From positions 5,394,001 to 5,458,000 of the forward strand of contig CAKKNE010000001.1 of the NCBI GenBank assembly GCA_918797485.1: DNA of 64,000 nucleotides, in the 5' to 3' direction. This document shows, piece after piece, positions 27,505 through 36,307 of the stretch. The stretch's first letter is position 1; each line of letters starts with the position of its first letter. A program made the translations under genes and the position numbers. Below the pieces are notes generated by a model. It saw only the letters and a program-made list of their open reading frames with translations. It was not told where the DNA came from and ran no database searches. The stretch is from Pelagomonas calceolata. Lineage: Eukaryota; Sar; Pelagophyceae; Pelagomonadales; Pelagomonadaceae.

Positions 27505-30048
27505 TTACGCCAGCAGCAGCGGCTCGAGCCGCCCCCGGACGCGCTCCGCCAGGCGCGCCGCGACGCGGCCCGCGCTGTCGCGCAGCGCCGCTTTCTCCGC
27601 GTCGTCGAGCTCCGACGCGACGTGCAGGAGCGACTCGGCGTGCGCGTCCCGTCGCCCGAGCGCCGCCGCCGCCGAGTCGAGCAGCGCGTCGAAGCGCCGG
27701 TCGTCCGAGATCTTCGACGCGGAGGTAGCGATGTCCAGGAGCGTCCGCGCGGCGGCGACAGGACCGGCGGCGCCGCTCCCACCGCCCAGCAGCGTCTCGA
27801 GGGTGGCGCGCGCCTCGTCGTCCGGCGCCGCATCTTCGAGTAATTTCGTCACGTCCAGGGCGTAGAGCTCGTCGTCGCGGTCTAATGGAGGCGCGACGGC
27901 GTCGAGCACTTCGCGCGGCGACGCGAAGAGGAAGGCCGGCGCGCCGTCCCCGGGCAACAGCAACGGCGCCGGCGTCGTCGCCGGGTCCGGCAGCGCCTTC
28001 TCGAGGCGCGCACCGACGAAGGGCAGGCGCCTGAGCGCCACGCCGGGCGCGCTCGCCGCGCGGTCGAACAAGCGCCGCGCGGCCTGCCTCCCCAGCGCGT
28101 CCGCCACCACAACGGCCTCGTCCTCGCAGAAGTCCCGGATCGCACTCCCGCGGTCGCTCAATACGTACTTCGCCAGGGTAGTAGAGTTGGCATCTTCCCC
28201 GATGGCGTCGAAGTCGATCGACCCGCCCTTGACAATCGTGTCCTCGCCCGTCTCGTCCAGGGCCGACGAGACGAGCGACGCGAGCCGCCGCGGGCTGAGG
28301 GCGCGCCGCGAGCCGTCGTCGCGGCCGGCCCCGGCGTAGAGCGCCTCCTGGAGCGCACGCCGCGCCGCGGGCCGGTCCGAGGACAGCAATTTGCGCGAGA
28401 CGAAGGGGTAGGCCGCCTGGATGATGGCGTAGTCGGGATCGCCTTGTAAAGCGATGCCTTCGAGGGTCACAAAAGCTCGGCCAAGCAGAGCGAAGTACGG
28501 CGGGATCGAGAACGGGACGTCGTTCAGCACCGTGAGCGCGTCCTGCGTCATGGCCTGGAAGCCGCCGACCGCTTTCCCTAGATCGGCGTCGGCGTCGATG
28601 CCGTAGGACGCCCGGACTCTTTCTTCAAATTTCTTGGCCCCGCCTCCCGCAATGTACGGCGACAGGGCCTTATCCATCAACGGCACGACGGTCCCCCGAC
28701 TCGTATCCCTCGGCAGGATCTCGAGGTCGATGAAATCATCCACCAATGACGGGAAATCTTTATTGGCCAGGTGGACGATGGCATTGATCATCGTGTCCTG
28801 GTCCTCGCTGCGTACCCGAGCAACTAACCCGAAATCCAAGATGGCGAGCTGGCCGTCGTCCTTCCGGAACAGGTTTCCAGGGTGGGGGTCCGCGTGGAAT
28901 ATCCCTGCCTCGAGCAATTGGACTAAAAACGCCTCCTGCGCGACGGGCGTCAGGCGCTTGATTTCGTGCGGTTCGCAGGTAGAGAGCTTGACGCCGTCGA
29001 TCCACTCCGTGACGGCGACGCGCGCCGTGCATAATTCTTCCAGCGCGTAGGGCACGTAGACGCCTTGTACAGTTGTCGACGCGTCCTCGTGCGCCCCTTC
29101 GACGAGCACGTCCCTTATGGAATTCAGGTTGTCGATCTCCGACCGAAAATCTAATTCCGTGTAGAAGCCGACGGCCCACTCATTTAACAAATCAACGTAA
29201 TTCGTCTTTTGTTGGGGCGCAAACCTATCAATCAGTCGCTGGTAGACCTCCGCCGCCCTCCGCAAAACATATAAATCTTTGGAGACCTGCTCCAGTATTT
29301 GGGGCCTTTGCACTTTTACGGCCACGGAACGTCCATCATCTAGTTCTGCTTTGTAGACTTGCGCCAACGACGCCGCCGCGACCGGTTCTTCGGAAATGGA
29401 AGCGAAGAAAGTACCCAGCGGCCCGCCGAGCTCCTTCTCGATGATGTCGATGGCCACGTCCGTTTCAAAGGGCACGACGGAGTCCTGCAAGACGGCCAGC
29501 TCCGCTAATGCTGAAGGCGGCAGGACGTCGGGCCGCACACTCAAGGTCTGGGCCAATTTGATGAAGGTCGGTCCCAGCTGCTCGCAGATGACCCGTGCAT
29601 CTCGGGCGAGCTCCGCATCATTTTCCTGTAGGGCATCGACGCCGCCCTGGACCAGTAACGTCGCCGTTTTTAACAGAAAGGGCACGCTCAGGCGGAGGAA
29701 CTCGCCCCAGCGCTGCTGGAGGGCGGAACCCTGCTTCAGCCAGTACTGCTGGATGCGGTCCTTGTCGTAGCTCAAAGGCAAACCGGTCTCGGCGTCGGTG
29801 GCGCCGTCCTTGTCATCCCTCAATGCCACGTAGCTGCGGCCGACGTCCGGCGCGTCGAGCGTCGTCATCGAGACGGCCTGGTTCACGGCGGCCGCCGCGA
29901 CTGTCGCGGCGGACATGAGGCCGGCCCGCCCGGCGGTCTCTACCACATTATCCTGCTTTGTTGAGTGGAGTTTTGTTGGGTGGCGCGTCACGGCGGTGGG
30001 CACCAGCGCATGGCCGAGTGCGGCCAGCACGAGCAGCAGCTTGGCCAT
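27505..30048 (-). CDS. ABC1/UbiB atypical kinase, plastid type (ABC1K/ADCK)
   Basis: 847 residues. Signal-like N-terminus MAKLLLVLAALGHALVPTAV, then a region that may be a transit peptide. The ABC1 core is complete: GPTFIKLAQTLSVRPD (159-174, the KxGQ-type extension), the Ala-rich nucleotide loop AAASLAQVY (224-232), Lys245 in VAVKVQRP, HADPHPGN (385-392) and DFG (405-407). ABC1 kinases regulate prenylquinone synthesis in mitochondria and plastoglobules. Large plastid ABC1Ks have C-terminal extensions like the 400 residues here. The product is probably plastidic, acting in quinone/tocopherol metabolism (inference). Confidence 0.88.
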   Translation of the reverse strand: MAKLLLVLAALGHALVPTAVTRHPTKLHSTKQDNVVETAGRAGLMSAATVAAAAVNQAVSMTTLDAPDVGRSYVALRDDKDGATDAETGLPLSYDKDRIQQYWLKQGSALQQRWGEFLRLSVPFLLKTATLLVQGGVDALQENDAELARDARVICEQLGPTFIKLAQTLSVRPDVLPPSALAELAVLQDSVVPFETDVAIDIIEKELGGPLGTFFASISEEPVAAASLAQVYKAELDDGRSVAVKVQRPQILEQVSKDLYVLRRAAEVYQRLIDRFAPQQKTNYVDLLNEWAVGFYTELDFRSEIDNLNSIRDVLVEGAHEDASTTVQGVYVPYALEELCTARVAVTEWIDGVKLSTCEPHEIKRLTPVAQEAFLVQLLEAGIFHADPHPGNLFRKDDGQLAILDFGLVARVRSEDQDTMINAIVHLANKDFPSLVDDFIDLEILPRDTSRGTVVPLMDKALSPYIAGGGAKKFEERVRASYGIDADADLGKAVGGFQAMTQDALTVLNDVPFSIPPYFALLGRAFVTLEGIALQGDPDYAIIQAAYPFVSRKLLSSDRPAARRALQEALYAGAGRDDGSRRALSPRRLASLVSSALDETGEDTIVKGGSIDFDAIGEDANSTTLAKYVLSDRGSAIRDFCEDEAVVVADALGRQAARRLFDRAASAPGVALRRLPFVGARLEKALPDPATTPAPLLLPGDGAPAFLFASPREVLDAVAPPLDRDDELYALDVTKLLEDAAPDDEARATLETLLGGGSGAAGPVAAARTLLDIATSASKISDDRRFDALLDSAAAALGRRDAHAESLLHVASELDDAEKAALRDSAGRVAARLAERVRGRLEPLLLA

Positions 30049-30795
30049 CTTGTGCTTAAGCTGTGCTTAACTAGAGCTCGCAGCCGTGCCAATTGCAATG
30101 CTATCAAACGAGCTGTGAGCAATGCGAATCGTGGCCGAGTGCAATGTTGTTTGGCTCTTCGACTCGCGCGCAGCCTGGACACCACGCTGGCAAGCTGATC
30201 GACACACAGCTGGCTCGAGCGCTCGCCCCCCCCCGGAATCCTCCCTGACTGCAAAGAGGGATCCGACAGCGATGAGCGTCGACGAAATGGCGGTGGTTGA
30301 GGGACGTCTCTAGTAGCCGGCTCCCATTCGCGGTCGGCTCCAGTCGGACCTGTCCGGCGTCGGTCCGGCTCAAGAAACCGCAGGCGCTCCCCACGGGTCG
30401 GCCGGCGGGCCTTGCACGGTGAATTGGATTCGTGTTCGTTCGCTTCCCTGGGAGAAAATTCTCGCGGGCGTCGGACGGGCATGTCCTGGGGCCAGCAGTA
30501 CCGCAGGCCCTCCCCACACGTCCTCCACGGCGGTCCGCTCTTACTTCGACTTCATGTTCTTTCGATATACATCCGCAGGTGCCACGTACGGAACGTTATG
30601 AGGCCCAAGCTGAGAGGCTCTAGACCATCGAGAGCACTCTGCAAAACAAGCGCTGCTCACCACGCATCGCAAACGACCGCACAGCTCGTCCCGCGCTCTC
30701 AAAGCACGGCTACGACACAATCCCACAAACCTGCAATCGCTGCGCTCACGAAACCGCAGCTAAAAAACGCTCAGCTCAGCCCTCTCAAGCACATC
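30049..30795. other. Divergent gap, 747 bp
   Basis: Between the ABC1 kinase (-) and MLF-like (+) genes. It must hold both promoters. The frame of the + gene stays open upstream to 30412, but without sequence that looks coding. No motif copy or RNA gene was seen. Confidence 0.35.
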
Positions 30796-31665
30796 ATGTC
30801 TCTCCGCTACGCCGCTCTTCTAGCCCCCGCGTGCGCGTTCACGCACTCGCAGCAGCCGCGCCGCATCGTCGTGCGGCGCGACTACAGCTCCATTGACGAC
30901 GTCTTCGACTCGGTCTTCGGGGACCCGTGGAGCCCGTTCGGCCTCTCGCGCCGCGACCCGTGGGGCATGCGGCGCCGCTCGCCGCTCGCCCAGCAATTCG
31001 GCCAGCTCAAGCGCCTCTCGCAAGCCTTCGAGGAGCAGCTCCAGCGCGTCGACGAGGACGACTTCCTCGCGGACACGCCCTTAGGGCAGCGCCGCCAGCT
31101 CGGGACGCCTAAGGAAGACGCGCCCACCAAGACCGACGAGTCCACGAGCTCGCTGTACGAGGCGCCCAAGGCCGAAGGCGACGCGCCCGAGGCCGTCGCG
31201 CCGGCGGCGCCGCGTGGCTACGCCTACTCGTGGTCGAGCTCGTCCGTCACGCAGAACGGCGAGACGCGGACGACGGTACGCAAGAATTTCAAGGACGCCG
31301 ACGGCGGCGCCAAGTCCTTCCAGGAGCGCTCGCTCGCGCGCGATGGCAAGAAGCTCACGGAGACGCGCACCCAGGGCTTCGGCGACGCCGAGGCCAAGTT
31401 GAGCTTCGAGGGCGTCGACGACGCCTCGGCCTTCGAGAACGCCTGGACCACGAAGCCGGCGCTGCCCGCCGCCGAGGCGCCCGCCGCCGAGGCTCCTGCC
31501 GCCGAGGCGCCCAAGACGTGGGCGCCCGAGGCGCTCAAGCAAACCAAGGAGCAGAAGGAGGAGCTCGCCGCCGACGCGGAGATCGCCAAGCTCAAGGCCG
31601 AACTAAAGGCTTTGCGCGGAGACGGTCCGTTGCCGCCGGCCGATTACGGCACGACCCAGGTGTAG
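30796..31665 (+). CDS. MLF-like (myeloid leukemia factor family) protein with plastid-type leader
   Basis: 289 residues. The start MSLRYAALLAPACAFTHSQQ has a hydrophobic core followed by ACAFTH, like the A-F cleavage site of heterokont plastid leaders. Residues about 35-60 (DPWSPFGLSRRDPWGMRR) and 135-200 (YAYSWSSSSVTQNGETRTT; DADGGAKSFQERSLARDGKK) resemble the MLF core with its Ser-rich beta strand and DxxG...R pattern. Near 220-235 there are three AAEAP units. MLF proteins are chaperone-associated or nuclear regulators elsewhere; a plastid location would be unusual and is inference. Confidence 0.5.
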   Translation: MSLRYAALLAPACAFTHSQQPRRIVVRRDYSSIDDVFDSVFGDPWSPFGLSRRDPWGMRRRSPLAQQFGQLKRLSQAFEEQLQRVDEDDFLADTPLGQRRQLGTPKEDAPTKTDESTSSLYEAPKAEGDAPEAVAPAAPRGYAYSWSSSSVTQNGETRTTVRKNFKDADGGAKSFQERSLARDGKKLTETRTQGFGDAEAKLSFEGVDDASAFENAWTTKPALPAAEAPAAEAPAAEAPKTWAPEALKQTKEQKEELAADAEIAKLKAELKALRGDGPLPPADYGTTQV

Positions 31666-31855
31666 GCCGCCGTCGCACCACCATGTCCTGTCCTGTCCCG
31701 GACTCCCCGCGCGCCCTAAAAACCACCCCGCGAGACGTCTAAAATTTTACTAACCTTCTTAGCTCCCCGTACGCGTTGTGCACCCACTCCGTAGCATCAC
31801 GGACCTTGGAAAGTAGACAGTCTGTACTTATGGACACCTTGGGGAGAGCACGTAC

Positions 31856-33266
31856 CTAGGCGGCGGCCGGCGCGCTCGTCGACGCGACGGCGTAGAGCAG
31901 CCCGTACTCGATGGTCTGGAGCGGCCAGAGCAGGAGCTCGACGACGAACGGAGGAGAAAACATCTGGGTGTACTGGAAATAGAAGCCCACCGCCGCCAGC
32001 GTCCAGCCCAGGACCTCGTCCAAATACGTCTCGTTGTGGTCCACGTGGACGATGCCCCTACGGTCCAGAATGGCGAAGAGCGAGCGGAAGACCATCAGGC
32101 CACCGCGCGTCGCCGAGTAGAACGCCGTGATTATCTTCTGGACGTGGTACGCGATGATCACGGCGATGGCCTTGCACGTGTACGAGATGTACGTCGGGAT
32201 CCACCTACAGAGACAACATCGCGTCGATGGCGTGGGGCGCCCAAATTCGATTTCCACACAGGCGCCGCACTTATGCGAGTCCTTGTCCATCACGTGGACC
32301 ATGACTTGCGTCGCCGGGACCCGGAGGAGCTGTGCGACGAAGTCACCAATCGCCGCGCCGAGCGCGATCATCTGAGCCTGTGCGGAAATCAAAATTTTAC
32401 GGCGCGTTCGTGCTGAATCATCGCGTCGTCCTCCACGCCATCGACGCGGCGCGTGCTCGATGGCGTGGCGAAACCGGTCTCTCACCGCTCGACCGAGCCA
32501 GGATGGCCGCGTCATCACCGAGAAATGACTTAGTGAAGAATTGTCGCATGCACCCGACGCAGTGTTTGATTTCCACACAGATCTGGGCGAATTGAATCTT
32601 GAGCACCGCCAAGACCGCGACCCAGGCCGTGTACACTCCTTTGAACGCCTTGTCGAGGACGTGCGGGTCCGTCGCCTTGAGGAAGACGCCGTGCTTGCGT
32701 TTCGCGAGCTGGACTCCAGTGATCTCTTCAACATCAGCGATACCGTTGTTGTCCGTATCTACCAAGTCGTCCGCCGCCGAGGCCTTTTTATACTTGGACA
32801 GCTCCACGGCGATGTCGTGCAGGGCCTCGTAAGTGTCGCTGCCGCCGCACTGGCGCGCGGCCTCGAACGCGGCCATGGTGAGCGGATAGAAGCCGCCGAA
32901 GAAGACTAAGCACAAGCCCCAGACGACACCAAAGACATCCGTAGGTAAGGACGCGCAGAACTTGGCAATGTAATAGGCGATCTGGCCGTAGATCGGGAGG
33001 CAGACCTCGCAGCACACCGCGATGCCTGCGAGGCACGGCTTCGTGGCATTCAAGCACCCGGCCATCTTTCCGGGGGCTTTCGACGACGCCGATTCAATGA
33101 GTGCTTCAAACTTCTTCTGCTCTTTGGCTCTTAACGAGCCGTCGAGGACCCACGTCGGCGCCGCGGGCTTAAAGTCGGAGATATCAATCTTGCTCTCCTC
33201 CGCGTCGGTCCCGCCGTAACCTGGCTCCTCCTTAAGGGCAACCATCTCCGATTCATCCTTGCCCAT
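31856..33266 (-). CDS. Membrane protein with EF-hand-like loop, two element-derived introns
   Basis: Exons 33266-32589, 32377-32271 and 32204-31856 (377 residues). It has several hydrophobic helices (PIYGQIAYYIAKF; VFGVVWGLCLVFFGGFYPL; AVIIAYHVQKIITAFY) and an EF-hand-like acidic loop, DLVDTDNNGIADVEE, near 167-181. Cys-rich stretch CLAGIAVCCEVCLP near 78-91. The first intron (211 nt) begins GC and joins KIQF to AQMIALGAA; the second (66 nt) begins GT and joins DSHK to WIPTYIS. The 66-nt intron is in frame and stop-free. The family is not recognised; homologues are expected in other stramenopiles. Confidence 0.65.
32205..32261. mobile_element. Worn introner, about 57 bp (second intron)
   Basis: The right end, CGATTTCCACACAG, and the GTCGATGGCGTGG half-stem are clear; the left end is degraded to CTACAGAGACAAC. 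On the gene strand the AG now used is in CTCTGTAG. The intron is 32270 to 32205. Confidence 0.7.
32378..32580 (-). mobile_element. Introner, 203 bp (first intron), longest copy
   Basis: Ends CTGTGCGGAAATCAA / TTTGATTTCCACACAG. Flanks ATCTGAGC (32370-32377) and ATCTGGGC (32581-32588), 7 of 8 equal; read on the gene strand GCCCAGAT and GCTCAGAT. Same orientation as the gene. Confidence 0.9.
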
Positions 33267-33579
33267 TTTCTCCCTGCCTCGGCGCGCTGGACTCCGACTT
33301 CTAAGGCCGAGAAACGACGTGGTTGACAATTTATGCTCGACGACGCAAGCGCGGCGACGAGTCGTGTGGATTTATAACGCGTCTCGACGCACAGCACGCT
33401 CTGAAGTGAGTGGCTGTGGCATGGCAGCTGTGGGCTCTCAAATCGGGTTTTCTAACCAATCCCACAGTACGCCGCTATGGACGTGTCGAACGCACCAGGT
33501 TTGCGCGTCACACAAAGTCAGAGTCAAATTCATTAAACAGGGGAATAGGGGGGGAGCACCGCGCACTACCACCAACCAG

Positions 33580-33640
33580 CAACAGACTCTCGCCGCCAAG
33601 GCCCATGAATGGAGCCGAGGGCGGGTCACGTGGTCTGTCG
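33580..33640 (-). promoter_or_regulatory. SECIS-like hairpin in the 3'UTR of the arsenite methyltransferase gene
   Basis: Read on the - strand, CGACAGAC pairs with GTCTGTTG over 8 bp (helix I). An internal loop leads to GTGA on the left and CGAG on the right (the non-Watson-Crick quartet), then CCGCC pairs with GGCGG. Thirteen bases after GTGA comes an apical CC, where SECIS elements have AA or CC. It starts 55 nt past the true stop. Helix II is short and interrupted (GGC/GCC above an internal loop), so this is a candidate only. Confidence 0.45.
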
Positions 33641-33694
33641 CGGGTCGGCGGCGCGTTTGCGATGAGAAATCACGCGAAGCCGCCGCGCCTAGCC

Positions 33695-34906
33695 TCACGC
33701 GGCCGGCTTCGCCGACCCGCCCGCCGGCGGGCAGCAACCTGTCGCGGCGGGCGCCACGGGCGCGGCGGCGACCGGCGGCGCCGGCGGGCAGCACGCCGCC
33801 GCCGACGACGACGGGGCGCAGCACGCCGCCGACGCGCCGTAGAAGACGCCGTCGCGGAAGCCGTGGGCCTGGCGCGGCTTCGTGGCCGTCACGTAGGCCG
33901 ACGTGACGTAGTTCTCGGCGCCAGAGCCGGGGATCCAATCCTTGACGATGTCGCGGCCGTTCTCCTTGACAGTGATTTTGATGTCGTGGAAGCCGGCCGC
34001 AACAAGCATGTCGCGGATCTCGTCCTCGGCGCTGGCGCCGCTGACTCAGCAGGCGTAGGCCTCGGCCGTGCGCAGCTCCTCGGGGATTGTGGCTGTCCTT
34101 AACACGTCCGAGATGGACACGCGGCCGCCGGGCCGCAGCACGCGGTTCATCTCGCGGTAGACGGCGGGCTTGTCCGGGCTGAGGTTGATGACGCAGTTCG
34201 AGATCAGGCAGTCGACGACGCCGTCGCCGACCGGCAAATGCTCGATCTCGCCCAGCCTAAACGAGACCGTGGCGTAGCCCTTGGCCGACGCGGTCTGGCG
34301 CGCGCGCTGTAGCATCTCGGGCGTCATGTCGACGCCGATGACGCGGCCCTGCGGGCCCACCTGCTTGGCCGCCGCGAAGCAGTCGACGCCGGCGCCGCTT
34401 CCCAGGTCGAGCACGACCTCGCCCTCCTGGAGCCGGGCCGCGATCAGAGGATTGCCGCAGCCCAGTCCCAAATCCGCCCCTTCCTCGAGCTCCGTGCCCT
34501 CGTAGCCCAGCTTCGCCGAGCGCTTCTTCGCGTCGCCGACGTCGCCCGGTAGCACGCCGTGGCCGCCCGTCGCCGTCGCCGCGTAGGCGTCGCGCACGCT
34601 CGACCGGACGTCCGTCGAGCCGCCTCTTAAGGAAGCGAGCGTCTTCGGGACGTCGTGCGGCGCGCAGCCCGCGCTTTTGCCGTCCAAGGCTAGAGAGACC
34701 CACGGGAGAGAAGTAGCGCCGAGCGCGAGCGCCGCTTCCTCGCCGTCGTCCTCGTTGGCGTCGCACGTGGCCACGGTACATCCCTCGGCCGAGCAGATCA
34801 ACGCGAGCGGCGCGAGGCTATTCACCGCGAAGACGACGGCGCGCGGGCCGGGCTGCGCCAGGAAGGCGCGCGCCGCGGCCTCGTCCTCGAGAGAGGCTTG
34901 GGCCAT
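33695..34906 (-). CDS. arsM: Arsenite S-adenosylmethionine methyltransferase, probable selenoprotein
   Basis: Read through an in-frame TGA at 34048-34046 the product has 403 residues. LGCGNP (Cys150), motif [10 protein letters not shown] (167-175) and SNCVINL (Cys238) match ArsM/AS3MT. The TGA is codon 287 in EAYAC-TGA-VSGAS, aligned with the catalytic Cys of GECLGGA in human AS3MT and AYAGCVAGA in bacterial ArsM. Homology continues after it ([25 protein letters not shown]), so TGA most likely encodes selenocysteine. The tail holds four CC pairs in Ala/Pro-rich sequence, likely As-binding. The upstream frame is open to 35047 without ATG and resembles a transit peptide, so a 5' exon may be missing. 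The enzyme methylates trivalent arsenic. Confidence 0.85.
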
Positions 34907-35140
34907 CCTGACGCCGCGCGGTCTGGCGCTCCGCCCGCTCGCCGCCGCGGCTAGCGTCGCTACCGCGAGGAGGACGGCGCGCCGCGTCTTGCCTGATGCC
35001 ACGCGGCGCCACTCGCAGCGGCTGGAACGAGGCGCGGCCGCACAGCTCAAAATTTGAGATGTGTGGCGGTCTACCTGTGTCTGGCAACGCGCAGCGATGG
35101 CGTTTCAGGCTCTATTCAATGTGATGCGCCTCTCATGTTA

Positions 35141-35163
35141 TCTAGCGCCGGTAAGACACTAGT
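35141..35163 (+). promoter_or_regulatory. 5'-flank motif, copy 4
   Basis: TCTAGCGC, spacer CGG, TAAGACACTAGT. It lies 234 bp before the ATG of the arsenite methyltransferase gene, in a gap with no other gene start, on the strand opposite to that gene. Confidence 0.5.
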
Positions 35164-35209
35164 AAGCAGATCGTGTCCATGGGATCCGTCGCGCCGCGTC
35201 CGCGTATTA

Positions 35210-35232
35210 GCTAGCGGCCTGTAAGACACGAA
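35210..35232 (+). promoter_or_regulatory. 5'-flank motif, copy 5
   Basis: GCTAGCGG, spacer CCTG, TAAGACACGAAC; the right arm is degraded. Second member of a tandem pair with copy 4. Confidence 0.45.
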
Positions 35233-35250
35233 CAAGTAAGCAGAATCGAA

Positions 35251-36078
35251 TTACCCGTCCCCACGCCTCATCGGGTCCGTCGCCGCGTCCGCGTATTGGC
35301 GGACGCCGTGCCCACCGTCGACGTCCAGGACTACGCCCGTGACGAACTGTGCCGACGCGAGGTAGTGGATCGCCGCGCCCATGTCCGCGGGCTCCCCTAC
35401 TCGCTGGAGCGGTAGCGACGCCGCCGTGTTGGCGAGCATCGCCGCCTTCCTCTCGGTATCCATATGATCGAAGCGCTCCGTATCGCAGAAGCCGGGAGAC
35501 ATACAATTCACTCGCAATCGAGGGCCCAGGTCCAGAGCCAGGGAACGAGTCAAGCCTTCCAGTGCGCCGTTCGTCGCGGCCAGAGGTGCGCAGTTCTTGC
35601 CCGGCCGTCGATTCAAGACGCCCGCAACAAACGTGATCGATCCGCCGTCGGCGAGAACAGGCGCGACGTGCTTGGCGCAGTGCCACGCCGTCCAGAATTT
35701 AGAGTCCATCATGCCTCGAGCGTCCGCGACGTCAAGCTCGGCGACGGGTCCATGCGGCGCCCGGCCCGCCGCCGAGACGACCAAGGCATCGTAGCTGTCG
35801 GGAGCGAGTCCCGCCGCGAACGCTGCGACGGACGCCTCGTCGGTGGCGTCGACGGCCGCCGTGTCCACCGCATACGCGTCGGCGCCCGTCTCACGCATAA
35901 TCTCCTCGCGCGCGCGCTGCAGCTTGTCGGCACTACGCGATACGAGCAACGCGTGGCCGCCATTCTTCACAAACTGCTTTGCCGCCGCCTTACCCATTCC
36001 GGAGCTGCCTCCCACGACGATTGCGCGCTGTGGGGTCATCGCTGTGGCCGCTGCAATCCATGCCAACACAAGCTGCAT
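35251..36078 (-). CDS. Short-chain dehydrogenase/reductase lacking the Tyr-Lys pair
   Basis: 275 residues from the ATG at 36078. A hydrophobic N-terminus (MQLVLAWIAAATAM) precedes the Rossmann site VVGGSSGMGKAAAKQ. NAG-like VSAAGRAP is present. Where classical SDRs have YxxxK, this one reads LAATNGALEGLTRSLAL: Leu for Tyr and Asn for Lys. The product end (RVNCMSPGFCDTERF; VTGVVLDVDGGHG) is typical. Members with an ATN version of this motif exist among bacteria and algae; catalysis by the usual mechanism is doubtful. The frame is otherwise intact. Confidence 0.8.
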   Translation of the reverse strand: MQLVLAWIAAATAMTPQRAIVVGGSSGMGKAAAKQFVKNGGHALLVSRSADKLQRAREEIMRETGADAYAVDTAAVDATDEASVAAFAAGLAPDSYDALVVSAAGRAPHGPVAELDVADARGMMDSKFWTAWHCAKHVAPVLADGGSITFVAGVLNRRPGKNCAPLAATNGALEGLTRSLALDLGPRLRVNCMSPGFCDTERFDHMDTERKAAMLANTAASLPLQRVGEPADMGAAIHYLASAQFVTGVVLDVDGGHGVRQYADAATDPMRRGDG

Positions 36079-36307
36079 CACTCCAGTGTGCCAGCGGACG
36101 CAGCAGCAATGCAATGAGTGCGCGTAGGGCAATGGAAAGATCACCAAGCGTGTGTTGACGACGTCTTTGCGTCACGCCTCGCCGCGAAGGGCAGAGAGAA
36201 GCTGGCAGCTCTGCCACTGCTGTGAGAGCAAAGAGGTTGTGAGCAGCCAAGCTATCGCATAAATCGTCCAGCGGACTAGCCAATCGGCGCAAAACAGCTT
36301 CTCGGGT

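Larger units (their letters stand above)
35141..35300. repeat. Tandem duplication carrying the 5'-flank motif and the 3' end of the SDR gene
   Basis: Two units follow one another: motif, GTAAGCAGA, a variable middle, then CGCGTCCGCGTATT. The right unit (from 35210) includes the last codons of the SDR gene; the left unit (35141-35209) is a decayed copy of the same stretch placed upstream of the arsenite methyltransferase. Confidence 0.6.

Noticed and set aside
33640-33694. A first SECIS candidate around GTGATTTCTCATCGCAAA
   Set aside because: The GTGA-AAA spacing fits, but no strand complementary to TTTCTCATCGC follows, so helix II cannot form.
34906-35050. Start of the arsenite methyltransferase at 35050
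   Set aside because: The codon there is TTG. The first in-frame ATG is at 34906; an upstream exon supplying a leader remains possible.
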